This document shows, one piece after another, positions 7,471-14,414 of a stretch of 22,059 nucleotides of DNA. Within the stretch, counting starts at the first letter, position 1; every line of letters begins with the position of its first letter. The DNA lies in NCBI GenBank assembly GCA_905215835.1, contig CAJMRR010000012.1, forward strand, positions 1-22,059. Direction: 5' to 3'. This DNA comes from an uncultured bacterium. GTDB taxonomy: Bacteria; Actinomycetota; Coriobacteriia; Coriobacteriales; Coriobacteriaceae. The position numbers were made by a program, and so were the translations under genes. The notes below the pieces were generated by a model. That model worked only from the letters and a program-made list of their open reading frames with translations, searched no databases and had not been told where the DNA came from.

Positions 7471-7539
7471 GCTGTTCGCGGGTTCTTACGGTGGTGCTAT
7501 TTTCCGAATGCCGCGCGGATAAAGCGCTGGGCGAACAGC
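7471..7539. other. Inverted repeat upstream of the decamer array
   Basis: GCTGTTCGC (7471-7479) is repeated in inverted form at 7531-7539. It abuts the decamer array and may belong to the same control region. The 7384-7952 stretch has no supported gene; besides this it holds the decamers, the 7605-7742 repeat and the hairpin at 7813-7881. Confidence 0.35.
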
Positions 7540-7604
7540 TTGTTGGCAACTCACGAGGGCTCAGGGTGCCAATTTGGGATGGAGTAGTGCTGTGCCACGA
7601 ATAG

Positions 7605-7742
7605 GGCCTATCTACTACGTTTAAGCCGCAGAGGTCAACCATAGCCGGCTTTTTCGAAAATCGACAAGCTGTCTACCTGCGGTTTTGTTTTCGCACTTTT
7701 CAGCATGGTCTGGGCTCTCCGCGTTAACGTAGTAGATGGGCC
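7605..7742. repeat. Inverted-repeat element with 17-bp ends
   Basis: GGCCTATCTACTACGTT (7605-7621) and AACGTAGTAGATGGGCC (7726-7742) are complementary apart from one T/G pair. The roughly 100 bp between them has no ORF. A small hairpin GGCCCCTT/AAGGGGCC (7739-7761) overlaps the right end. It could be a short non-autonomous repeat or an RNA hairpin. Confidence 0.5.
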
Positions 7743-7812
7743 CCTTTTGTGGCAAGGGGCCGACCTGCGGCTCAGGGTAGCCAAAAAAGCCACGTCCCAA
7801 AAAGACTGTTGG

Positions 7813-7881
7813 AAGTTGCGGTGGAATAGTTCCTGTTTTTGCTGCTGAAGGCCTTGAACAGGAACTATTCCACCGCAACTT
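7813..7881. repeat. Hairpin repeat family A, copy 1
   Basis: Perfect 25-bp arms (7813-7837 and 7857-7881) begin AAGTTGCGGTGGAATAGTTC and surround a 19-nt loop. The second copy lies at 8660-8727. This copy is in the divergent gap between the ATPase and the downstream GntR gene, where a terminator would not be expected. Confidence 0.85.
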
Positions 7882-7952
7882 ATGAGGGGGCGGGGGATGC
7901 GATAGTATTGCATGGTGGTATTCGACTAACCGAGGACTTATCCGAGGGCTTT

Positions 7953-8645
7953 ATGGAACAGCACCAGCATTATCAGAGCCTGCAAGACCAGGCGTACAAC
8001 GCATTGCGCTCCAAGATCATCTATGCCGAGCTCAAGCCCGGCACGCGCCTTTCGGCGATTGGTCTGGAAAAGGAGACGGGAATCGGGCGCACGCCCATTC
8101 GCGAGTCCTTTGTGCGCCTGCGTGAGCAGGAGCTGGTGGAAACGCGTCCCAAAAGCGGCACCTATGTCTCAAAAATCAGCATGGAGCGCGCCGAGAACGC
8201 CTGTTTCTTGCGCGAGAAGCTCGAGAGAAGCGTGCTTATTAAATGCTGTTCGGCTGCTACGCCCGAGCAAAAGCAGCGGCTCGAGCAGATTCTTGCCGAG
8301 TCCGAGTCGCTCGACCATAGCGAAACGCGTCGCTTTTTCGATCTGGACAACCTGTTCCATGAGACGTGTTTTGAGATTGCCGGCCGTCACATGTTGTGGG
8401 ATTGGATGAAGAGCGTCAACACACATTTTGAGCGATACAACTGGTTGCGTATGGTGTCGCAGGACCTGGATTGGGAGCCGATTCGTCGGCAGCATCGCCG
8501 GATTCTCGAGGCCATTAAGAGGGGAGATACCGATGCGGCGAGCTATCTGGCAGAGACGCACTTGCACCTGATGCCCGAGGAGCAGGGCCCGGTTATCGCC
8601 TTGCATCCCGACTATTTTGAGCTGTCCAAAGACTCGGCCATCTAA
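7953..8645 (+). CDS. GntR-family regulator with FCD domain (second one)
   Basis: This 230-residue transcription factor has a winged helix-turn-helix at about residues 10-75, including EKETGIGRTPIRESFVRLR and the wing PKSGTYVS. An FCD ligand domain runs from about 80 to 210, with likely metal ligands Asp132, His136, His181 and His203. An ATG start at 7953 gives the usual family length and has GAGGG 4 nt upstream; the open frame runs further back into a hairpin repeat, which is unlikely to be coding. The gene stands alone on the plus strand, bracketed by two copies of hairpin repeat A. It converges with KDPG aldolase. Its targets are not evident; the neighbouring kinase/aldolase genes or the ATPase are possibilities only. 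Confidence 0.85.
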   Translation: MEQHQHYQSLQDQAYNALRSKIIYAELKPGTRLSAIGLEKETGIGRTPIRESFVRLREQELVETRPKSGTYVSKISMERAENACFLREKLERSVLIKCCSAATPEQKQRLEQILAESESLDHSETRRFFDLDNLFHETCFEIAGRHMLWDWMKSVNTHFERYNWLRMVSQDLDWEPIRRQHRRILEAIKRGDTDAASYLAETHLHLMPEEQGPVIALHPDYFELSKDSAI

Positions 8646-8659
8646 TCAATCCCCATATA

Positions 8660-8727
8660 AGTTGCGGTGAAATAGGGACTGTTTTGCGGCCTAGGTGGCG
8701 CAAAACAGTCCCTATTCCACCGCAAGT
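8660..8727. repeat. Hairpin repeat family A, copy 2
   Basis: Arms 8662-8688 and 8699-8725 (27 bp, one mismatch) share the opening AAGTTGCGGTGRAATAG with copy 1. After it the arms differ in a compensated way: TTC/GAA in copy 1 becomes GGA/TCC here. It starts 14 bp after the GntR stop. Confidence 0.85.
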
Positions 8728-8747
8728 GACGGGGCACATCGGGGCAC

Positions 8748-8824
8748 GAAAAAGCTGCGGCGCCGCTTGGAGGAAAAGACCGGAAGCAAGGGTCCATTCC
8801 TCCAGACGGCACCGCAGCTGTTTT
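8748..8824 (+). terminator. Multi-stem hairpin, probable terminator of the second GntR gene
   Basis: Nested stems are AGCTGCGG/CCGCAGCT (8753-8760 with 8812-8819), GCCG/CGGC, GGAGGAA/TTCCTCC and GACC/GGTC, preceded by AAAAA and followed by G then TTTT. The ordered nesting with small internal loops suggests a structured RNA as well as a terminator. Confidence 0.6.
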
Positions 8825-8829
8825 GGTGG

Positions 8830-8876
8830 CTCGGCTTTTGTCGAAGTGGCTTAGTTGAGCGCGACGGCCAGCCGAG
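8830..8876. other. Small nested hairpin
   Basis: CTCGGCT (8830-8836) pairs with AGCCGAG (8870-8876), with GTCG/CGAC (8840-8843 with 8862-8865) inside. It is one of a run of hairpins filling the 8646-9037 gap, which has no supported gene. Confidence 0.4.
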
Positions 8877-8881
8877 TAGGC

Positions 8882-8982
8882 AAAGCGGCTTGGAGGCGTG
8901 TCGCTTCCGTCACGTTCTATCAGCATACAAGACGGTTTTGGTTCTTGTTCGTGACGGAAACGGCGCGCTTCCGAGCCGCTTT
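8882..8982. repeat. 33-bp inverted repeat with wobble-compatible differences
   Basis: The arms at 8882-8914 and 8950-8982 match at 28 of 33 positions. All five differences are transitions, and on a plus-strand RNA four of them would be G-U pairs. The 35-nt loop has no ORF. It may be a small structured RNA or a decayed repeat. Confidence 0.55.
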
Positions 8983-9020
8983 AAAAGAAAGGGGGCGAGG
9001 TTTAGGGCACGCCCCCTTTC
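8983..9020 (-). terminator. Intrinsic terminator of the aldolase gene
   Basis: On the minus strand GAAAGGGGGCG pairs with CGCCCCCTTTC across a 12-nt loop and is followed by TTTT. It lies 17 bp beyond the aldolase stop. Confidence 0.8.
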
Positions 9021-9037
9021 ACGATAGAGAGCTAAAC

Positions 9038-9679
9038 CTAGCCGCGGACCTTCTTGACGACGTCCATGGCCTCGTGGGCGATCTGCTCGACCTTGGAGAA
9101 GTCGCCGTCGGCAAACAGGGCCGGCTTGACCATCCAGGTGCCACCGCAGGCGATGATGGCGGAGGAGCTCAGGTACTCCTCGACGTTGGCGGTGCTCACG
9201 CCGCCGGTAGGCATAAAGCGGTGACCGACAAACGGAGCGGCGAGGGCCTTGATGGTGTTCAGGCCGCCATACTGGGACGCGGGGAAGAACTTGGTGACCT
9301 TGAGGCCCAGGTTCTCGGCTGCGGTGACCTCGGAGGGGGTCACGGTGCCGGGAAGGACGGGCAGGTCGATGTCGATGCAGTGCTTCACGACGTCCTCGTT
9401 GTAACCCGGGGAGACGATGAACTTGGCACCGGCTGCGCGGGCCTGCTCAACCTGCTCGACGGTCAGGACAGTGCCGGCGCCAACGCACATCTCGGGCTCG
9501 GCCTCGGCCATAGCGGCGATGCACTCGGCGGCGCAGGCGGTGCGGAAGGTGACCTCGGCGGACTTCATGCCAGCTGCCATAAGGGCGTGGGCGAGCGGAG
9601 CGGCGTCCTCGACCTTGTCGAGCACAACGACCGGCACGATGCCCAGGGACTCAAGCGTGGTGTAGAACTGATCGAACAT
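9038..9679 (-). CDS. eda: KDPG/KHG aldolase
   Basis: This 213-residue class I aldolase splits 2-keto-3-deoxy-6-phosphogluconate into pyruvate and glyceraldehyde 3-phosphate in the cytosol. The family signature is complete: Glu42 in AEVTFRT, GAGTVL near 68-72, SPGYN at 90-94, PGTVTPSE at 110-117, and the Schiff-base lysine Lys130 in KFFPAS. MPTGGVS near 156-162 forms the phosphate site. Length matches the family. GAAAGGA a few bases upstream fixes the ATG at 9677-9679 rather than a start 15 codons earlier. It follows the KDG kinase gene on the same strand after a 253-bp hairpin-rich gap, so it probably completes the same pathway, possibly on one processed transcript. Confidence 0.93.
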   Translation of the reverse strand: MFDQFYTTLESLGIVPVVVLDKVEDAAPLAHALMAAGMKSAEVTFRTACAAECIAAMAEAEPEMCVGAGTVLTVEQVEQARAAGAKFIVSPGYNEDVVKHCIDIDLPVLPGTVTPSEVTAAENLGLKVTKFFPASQYGGLNTIKALAAPFVGHRFMPTGGVSTANVEEYLSSSAIIACGGTWMVKPALFADGDFSKVEQIAHEAMDVVKKVRG

Positions 9680-9729
9680 GATGTTCCTTTCGATGTGTGG
9701 CGCGCATGGGCGCGTGATTGCCAAATGTG

Positions 9730-9810
9730 CTGGTCAGGAGCCGATTTTGGATTGGTTATCGGAGGCACTGCTTGGGGTTCAAGCAATTCCAAAACCGGCT
9801 GCTCGACCAG
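9730..9810 (-). other. Structured intercistronic hairpin before the aldolase
   Basis: CTGGTC/GACCAG ends (9730-9735 with 9805-9810) enclose AGCCGATTTTGGA paired with TCCAAAACCGGCT and an inner GCTTG/CAAGC. It lies in the kinase-aldolase gap, about 50 bp upstream of the aldolase start, without a clear T-tract. Confidence 0.5.
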
Positions 9811-9827
9811 TCATGTAGGGAATGCCA

Positions 9828-9859
9828 GGCAAAACCGGAATGGGACTGGTGGTTTTGCC
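9828..9859 (-). other. Hairpin in the kinase-aldolase gap
   Basis: GGCAAAACC (9828-9836) pairs with GGTTTTGCC (9851-9859). No T-tract follows on the minus strand. Confidence 0.4.
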
Positions 9860-9878
9860 CGGCCGGAGGAATCGGGGA

Positions 9879-9918
9879 GCGGGCCGCAGGGGTATGGGAT
9901 TGGAAAGCTGCGGCCCGC
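9879..9918 (-). other. GC-rich hairpin after the KDG kinase gene
   Basis: GCGGGCCGCAG (9879-9889) and CTGCGGCCCGC (9908-9918) form an 11-bp stem 15 bp past the kinase stop. It lacks a T-run, so it may stabilise the upstream mRNA rather than end transcription. Confidence 0.5.
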
Positions 9919-9932
9919 GGAATGGAGACGGA

Positions 9933-10967
9933 CTAGCGCGCGACGCGGGTGCCACCGTCGGCGGCGGATGCCGCGGCTGCGATCTCGTCTGCGGTCACCA
10001 AGTTGGAATCGCCCTTGATAGTGAGCTTGAGGATCGAGGCTGCAATCGCGTAGTTGACAGCGTCCTGCGGGTCAAAGTCGTTGATGAGGGCATGGACGAG
10101 GCCGGCGTTGAAAGCGTCACCGGCGGCAACACCCTCGAGTACGTGCACGTCGTGAGCAGGGGAGAACCAGTGCTCGCCGCTCTCGGCCTCAAAGAGCATG
10201 CCCATCCAGATGGAGCGCTCGACGCAGGAGATGTTGCGGACGACCGAGGCGACCTTCTTGCAGCCGTACTCGGCGCAGATCTGACGGGCCATCTCGACAT
10301 AGGTGTCGCGCTCCTCGATGCCGTGGGCAAGGGAGCCAGAGACGCAGGTCATACCGAGGCCGGCGGGCGCATCCTCGTCGTTGGCGATGCAGATGTCGAC
10401 GAGCGGCAGGAGTTCCTTCATGGTGGCCTGCGACTTCTCGGGCGACCACATCTTGCCGCGATAGTTCACGTCGCACACGGTGGTGATGCCCTTGGCGCGG
10501 CAGGCGGCGAGTGCCTCCTTGCAGGCGGCGGCCATCTCATCGGAGACGGCGGGGGTCACGCCGGAGAAGTAGAAGACATCGATGCCCTTGAGGATCTCGT
10601 CCCAGTCAAAAACATCGCGCTTGGCCATGTTGATGGCAGAGAACTTGCGGTCGTAGACGCAGCCGTTGCCGCGCTGCGAGGCGCCGACCTCAAACACATA
10701 GGAGCCAAGACGGTCGCCCTGACGCACGACGCGCGTTGTGTCGACGCCGTAGGCCTTCAGCGAGCGCAGCGCGCACTCGCCTAGGCGGTTGGCCGGAACA
10801 ACGGAGACGTAAGCGGCCTTGTCGCCCTGGTAGGCCAGGGAAAGCGCAGTGTTGGCCTCGGCGCCGCCGTAGCGGACGTCAAACTCGGTTGCCTGCTCAA
10901 TACGCAGGTGGTCTTTGGGCGAGAGTCTCATCATGATCTCGCCGAAGGTAAGAACCGTTTTACCCAT
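9933..10967 (-). CDS. kdgK: 2-keto-3-deoxygluconate kinase (PfkB family)
   Basis: This 344-residue ribokinase-like cytosolic enzyme is expected to phosphorylate KDG to KDPG with ATP, the step before the neighbouring aldolase. Visible PfkB features are GGAEANTA (residues 34-41) for the sugar site, DVNYRGKMW (166-174), and AAGDAF (281-286) with catalytic Asp284 and the anion hole. The opening TFGEIMMRLSP is typical of KDG kinases. The start is the ATG at 10965-10967, with AAGGAG about 10 nt upstream; the open frame extends back into a leader hairpin, which is unlikely to be translated. It diverges from a LacI-type regulator, and operator-like repeats sit just downstream of its candidate promoter. 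Other PfkB sugar kinases are possible, but the aldolase partner makes KDG the best guess. Confidence 0.88.
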   Translation of the reverse strand: MGKTVLTFGEIMMRLSPKDHLRIEQATEFDVRYGGAEANTALSLAYQGDKAAYVSVVPANRLGECALRSLKAYGVDTTRVVRQGDRLGSYVFEVGASQRGNGCVYDRKFSAINMAKRDVFDWDEILKGIDVFYFSGVTPAVSDEMAAACKEALAACRAKGITTVCDVNYRGKMWSPEKSQATMKELLPLVDICIANDEDAPAGLGMTCVSGSLAHGIEERDTYVEMARQICAEYGCKKVASVVRNISCVERSIWMGMLFEAESGEHWFSPAHDVHVLEGVAAGDAFNAGLVHALINDFDPQDAVNYAIAASILKLTIKGDSNLVTADEIAAAASAADGGTRVAR

Positions 10968-11010
10968 GGTCGCGCAGCTCCTTCTTGCTCGTGCGTACAC
11001 CTTTGATATG

Positions 11011-11068
11011 GCGTTGGCGCGGAGGTGCCAAGACGGTAGGGTACATCTTTGCACCTCCGCGCCAACGC
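11011..11068 (-). other. 18-bp perfect inverted repeat in the kdgK leader
   Basis: GCGTTGGCGCGGAGGTGC (11011-11028) and its exact complement (11051-11068) flank a 22-nt loop that itself holds AAGA/TCTT. It would form a very stable hairpin in the 5' leader of the kinase mRNA, about 44 nt before the start codon. No T-tract follows before the start, so it is more likely a stabiliser or attenuator than a terminator. Confidence 0.65.
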
Positions 11069-11072
11069 TTGC

Positions 11073-11137
11073 CGAAATCGGTTTACGAAATCGGTTTCGT
11101 TTCGAGTTGTAGTATACTCACCTACAGCGTTTTGCAA
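11073..11137. promoter_or_regulatory. Divergent kdgK/lacI-type control region with two operator-like repeats
   Basis: CGAAATCGGTTT occurs twice with a 13-bp period (11073-11084, 11086-11097); the second copy is part of the dyad ACGAAATCGGTTTCGT (11085-11100) with one mismatch. The central CG and A/T arms fit LacI-family operators. For kdgK, minus-strand TATACT (within 11111-11118) with TTGCAA (11132-11137) gives a possible promoter, with the repeats just downstream of it. AGTATACT is palindromic and could serve both directions. Confidence 0.55.
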
Positions 11138-11202
11138 GCGAGATTTTTAAAAAAATGCCTAAAATGGCTCAGACTGCTGACAATTGGGAAACGGGGTGCG
11201 CC

Positions 11203-12225
11203 ATGGCGCAGATGAGAATCAAGGACATTGCCGCCGAGGCGGGCGTGAGCCCGGCCACGGTCTCGCGCTATCTCAACAACCGCCCCGGGCAGATGACCGA
11301 GGAAACCCGCGCTCGCATCGCGGCGGTTATCGAGCGCACCGGCTATCGCCCACGTGCTGCCGCGCGCAATCTGCGCAGCTCGCGCACCAACCTCATCGGC
11401 GTGATCCTGGCCGACATCGCCAACCCGTTCTCCAGCGCTATGCTCGAGGGCCTTTCCGCCAGTGCCGCCGCGCGCGGCTGCTCGCTCATGACGGCCATTA
11501 GCGGCAACGATCCCGCCAAGGAGGCCGAGTCGCTCACCAGACTTATCGATGCCGGCGTGGACGGCCTGGTCGTCAACACCTGCGGAGGCAACGACAAGGC
11601 GATCGCCGCGGCCGCGGGGCGCCTGCCCGTTGTGCTGCTCGACCGCGACGTTGCCGACGGCGGTGTCGATCTGGTGACATCTAACAACCGTGAGCTGGTC
11701 GCCGGCCTGGTAGACGCCTTGACCGCCGCTGGCAGCGAGCGCCTGTGCCTGCTCACCGAGGCAAGCGACGACAGCCCCGTGCGTCGCAAGCGCGCCGAGG
11801 CCTTTACCGACGAGCTTTTGCACCGCGGCCTTGCCGGCGAGGTCGTCACCCTGGCCGACGGGGGCGCCACGGGCGTCGGCCGCCTGGACGAGACCATCCG
11901 CGGCTATGCAGGTAAAAAGCTCGGCCTCATTGCTGTCAACGGCTTGGTTTTCCTGCGTCTGACCGAGGCGCTAGCGCAGCTTGGTCCCTCGCTGCCGGCG
12001 GGGCTCAAGATCGCGACGTTTGACGACTACCCTTGGAACCATGTGCTCTTTGGCGGTGTGACCACGGCAGCGCAAGACACCATCACCATTGCCGAGCGCG
12101 TAGTCGAGCGCCTGTCCGAGCGCATCGACGTCGTCACCACCACGGTGGGCGAGGCCGCAAAGCTCGCCCCCAAGCGTATCGAGGTCCCCGGCCACATCGA
12201 ACACCGCGCCTCGACCTCGCGCTAG
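11203..12225 (+). CDS. LacI-family transcriptional regulator
   Basis: This 340-residue regulator has an N-terminal LacI helix-turn-helix (IKDIAAEAGVSPATVSRYLNN, residues 6-26), a hinge helix around RAAARNLRSS (51-60), and a periplasmic-binding-like effector domain from LIGVILADIANPFSS (64-78) to the C-terminus. The start at 11203 is chosen because the helix-turn-helix begins six residues in and GGGG lies about 8 nt upstream; an earlier in-frame ATG at 11155 has no ribosome binding site. It diverges from kdgK, with twin operator-like repeats between them, so it probably represses kdgK (and perhaps eda) and itself, responding to KDG, KDPG or a related sugar acid. The effector is inferred. It resembles RegR/KdgR-type regulators by position rather than by any diagnostic residue. 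Confidence 0.9.
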   Translation: MAQMRIKDIAAEAGVSPATVSRYLNNRPGQMTEETRARIAAVIERTGYRPRAAARNLRSSRTNLIGVILADIANPFSSAMLEGLSASAAARGCSLMTAISGNDPAKEAESLTRLIDAGVDGLVVNTCGGNDKAIAAAAGRLPVVLLDRDVADGGVDLVTSNNRELVAGLVDALTAAGSERLCLLTEASDDSPVRRKRAEAFTDELLHRGLAGEVVTLADGGATGVGRLDETIRGYAGKKLGLIAVNGLVFLRLTEALAQLGPSLPAGLKIATFDDYPWNHVLFGGVTTAAQDTITIAERVVERLSERIDVVTTTVGEAAKLAPKRIEVPGHIEHRASTSR

Positions 12226-12278
12226 CCACTCGTTCGCAACTGCCTGTTCGCGCACGTTTTTTGAGCGCTTGATACGCT

Positions 12279-12294
12279 TTAACCCTGCGGAAAC
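12279..12294 (+). promoter_or_regulatory. GlnR-box-like site upstream of glnA
   Basis: TTAAC-N6-GAAAC matches the actinobacterial GlnR half-box pattern gTnAC-N6-GaAAC at most positions. A -10-like TATAGA with TTTTTC 17 bp upstream follows downstream of it. Only one a/b site pair is seen, so the prediction is moderate. Confidence 0.4.
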
Positions 12295-12359
12295 ATTTTT
12301 CTGCGATAGTATCTGCGATATAGACCAGTCGAAACCCGCCCGAAAGAAAGGGGAGCGAC

Positions 12360-13697
12360 ATGAACCAGCAGAACATCGATTACGTACTCCGCTCCGTAGA
12401 GCAGCGTGACATCCGCTTTGTGCGTCTGTGGTTTGTCGACATTCTCGGCCGCCTCAAGAACTTTGCCATCAGCCCCGAGGACCTCGAGGTCGCTTTTGAG
12501 GAGGGTATTGGCTTTGACGGCTCCGCCATCGAGGGCTTTGCCACGCCCGAGGAAGCCGACATGCTGGCGTTTCCCGATGCTTCGACCTTCCAGATTTTGC
12601 CGTGGCGCCCGAGCCACAACGGCGTCGCCCGCGTGTTCTGCGACGTGTGCACTCCCGATCGCAAGCCGTTTGCCGGCGACCCGCGCGATGCCCTGCGCCG
12701 CATGTTCCGCAAGGCCGAGAAGGCTGGCTATCTGCTCAACGTGGGCGCCGAGCTGGAGTATTACTACTTCCCCGACGAGCACACCCCCGAGCCGCTCGAC
12801 AACGTGGGCTACTTCGATCTTTCGGTGAGCGATGCCGCTCGCGATCTGCGCCGCAACACGGTCCTTACGCTCGAGAAGATGTCCGTGCCCGTGGAGTACA
12901 CCTTCCACGCCGCCGGTCGCTCGCAGCACGGCATGAGTCTGCGCCACGCCGAGGCCCTGAGCATGTCCGACGCCATCACCACGGCAAAGCTCATCATTAA
13001 GCAGCAGGCCTACGAGAGCGGGTGCCACGCCTCCTTTATGCCCAAGCCGTTGGCGGGCGAGGACGGCAGCGCTATGTTCCTGTGCCAGTCGCTGTTCGAC
13101 CACGACGGCAACAACGTCTTTTGGGGCGAGGACGACGAGAAGTACCACCTCTCCGATATCGCCAAGCACTACATGGCCGGCATCTTGGCGCACGCGCGCG
13201 AGATCAGCGCCATCACTAACCCCACGGTCAACTCGTACAAGCGCATCACCACGGGCGGCGACTCCGTGCCGCAGTACGCCACGTGGGGCCTGCGCAACCG
13301 CGCGAGCATGGTCCGCATTCCGGTCTACAAGCCCGGCAAGCAGCTGTCCACGCGCATCGAGCTTCGAAGCCCCGACCCCATGGCCAACCCGTACCTGGTC
13401 AACGCCGTCACGCTGGCGGCCGGTCTCGACGGCATTGAGCGCAAGCTGGAGCTCCCGCCCGAGGCCACGGCCGAGACGCTCAAGCTTACCGACCGCCAGA
13501 TGGTCGAGGCCGGCTACACGCCGCTGCCGCGCTCGCTCAAAGAGGCGCTCGACGTGTTTGAGGACTCGCAGTTTATGAAGGATGCCCTCGGCGAGCACAT
13601 CCACAGCTTCTTCCTTAAAAAGAAGCGCGACGAGTGGCATAAATTTGAGTCTACGATCACCGAGTGGGAGATCAAGCACTACCTGGCGAACTCCTAA
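12360..13697 (+). CDS. glnA: Glutamine synthetase, type I
   Basis: This 445-residue cytosolic enzyme makes glutamine from glutamate, ammonia and ATP, and would form a dodecamer. Signatures include FDGSAIEGFA near residue 50, metal-binding GAELEYYYFP near 130, AGRSQHGMSLRHAEAL near 188, NPTVNSYKRIT near 287, SMVRIPVY near 318 and RIELRSPDPMANPY near 334. The length fits the shorter GSI-alpha type, and no adenylylation-tyrosine motif of the beta type is evident, so control is probably by transcription and feedback rather than adenylylation. GGGGAG lies about 5 nt before the ATG. A GlnR-like regulator follows 50 bp downstream without an intervening terminator, and a GlnR-box-like site is upstream, so the pair looks like an ammonium-responsive operon. 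Confidence 0.95.
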   Translation: MNQQNIDYVLRSVEQRDIRFVRLWFVDILGRLKNFAISPEDLEVAFEEGIGFDGSAIEGFATPEEADMLAFPDASTFQILPWRPSHNGVARVFCDVCTPDRKPFAGDPRDALRRMFRKAEKAGYLLNVGAELEYYYFPDEHTPEPLDNVGYFDLSVSDAARDLRRNTVLTLEKMSVPVEYTFHAAGRSQHGMSLRHAEALSMSDAITTAKLIIKQQAYESGCHASFMPKPLAGEDGSAMFLCQSLFDHDGNNVFWGEDDEKYHLSDIAKHYMAGILAHAREISAITNPTVNSYKRITTGGDSVPQYATWGLRNRASMVRIPVYKPGKQLSTRIELRSPDPMANPYLVNAVTLAAGLDGIERKLELPPEATAETLKLTDRQMVEAGYTPLPRSLKEALDVFEDSQFMKDALGEHIHSFFLKKKRDEWHKFESTITEWEIKHYLANS

Positions 13698-13747
13698 TCG
13701 CGCTGGCTTGTTCCAGTACGATTGAGCTCATTTCTTTGGAGGCCGAT

Positions 13748-14410
13748 ATGTCCGAAAAGAGTGCCCTGTTCATGGCGCGCACGACGCGCTTCCACGAGTT
13801 TGCCCGCAGCTTGACGACCACCCTGGGTGTCGAGGTGAGCCTGGCAACCCCCGATTCGCCGACTGCGGCGCACGACTTTGACCTGCTGATCCTCGATTCC
13901 GATGGCATCCGCAGCGACCGCATCGATCAGATTGCCAAGTGGCTTGACGATCGCGGCGGCGTCCCCATGCTGATGATCGTCGACGACGAGGCGCTCGGCA
14001 CCCTGCGCCTGCCCAATCACGCGCATGCCGACTTTGTGTGCCCCACGGCGACGCCCAACGAGCTCAAGGCTCGCGCGCAGCGCTTGATGGGCGAGGAGGA
14101 GACCGTTACCGCCGACGATGTGCTCAACATCGATAACCTCGAGATCAACCTGGCAACCTACCAGGTAACGCTCGATAACGAGCCCATCGACCTGACGTTG
14201 ATGGAGTACTCGCTGCTGAGCTTTTTGGCGACGCACCCCAACCGCGCCTACAGCCGCGAGGTGCTGCTGCACCGCGTGTGGGGCTTTGAGTACTGTGGCG
14301 GCACGCGTACCGTCGACGTGCACATTCGACGCATCCGCTCCAAGGTGGGCCCGCAGATCGCGGCACACATCACCACCGTCCGCGGCGTGGGCTATCTGTT
14401 TAAGGACTAG
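13748..14410 (+). CDS. OmpR-family orphan response regulator, GlnR-like
   Basis: This is a 220-residue regulator. The N-terminal receiver-like domain (about 5-115) keeps Asp50 in LLILD at the phosphoacceptor position but lacks the usual acidic pair near the N-terminus, so it is degenerate like actinobacterial GlnR, which works without phosphorylation. The C-terminal winged helix (about 125-220) has YQVTLDNEPIDLTLMEYSLL, a recognition helix around GGTRTVDVHIRRIRSKV, and the terminal TVRGVGYLF typical of OmpR/PhoB. GGAGG lies 5 nt before the ATG; an open frame 28 codons longer overlaps the end of glnA and lacks a ribosome binding site. There is no histidine kinase gene beside it. Its place directly behind glnA supports a nitrogen-control role, but that is inferred. 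Confidence 0.82.
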   Translation: MSEKSALFMARTTRFHEFARSLTTTLGVEVSLATPDSPTAAHDFDLLILDSDGIRSDRIDQIAKWLDDRGGVPMLMIVDDEALGTLRLPNHAHADFVCPTATPNELKARAQRLMGEEETVTADDVLNIDNLEINLATYQVTLDNEPIDLTLMEYSLLSFLATHPNRAYSREVLLHRVWGFEYCGGTRTVDVHIRRIRSKVGPQIAAHITTVRGVGYLFKD

Positions 14411-14414
14411 CTTT

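Noticed and set aside
7839..7952. N-terminal extension of the second GntR protein
   Set aside because: It begins inside the loop of hairpin A and would add residues unlike the family; the ATG at 7953 gives normal length with a ribosome binding site.
8855..10784. Long plus-strand frames opposite the aldolase and KDG kinase
   Set aside because: They run through hairpins and a terminator and mirror two well-recognised enzymes.
12279..13679. 466-residue minus-strand frame opposite glnA
   Set aside because: Shadow of glutamine synthetase, which has all its signatures on the plus strand.
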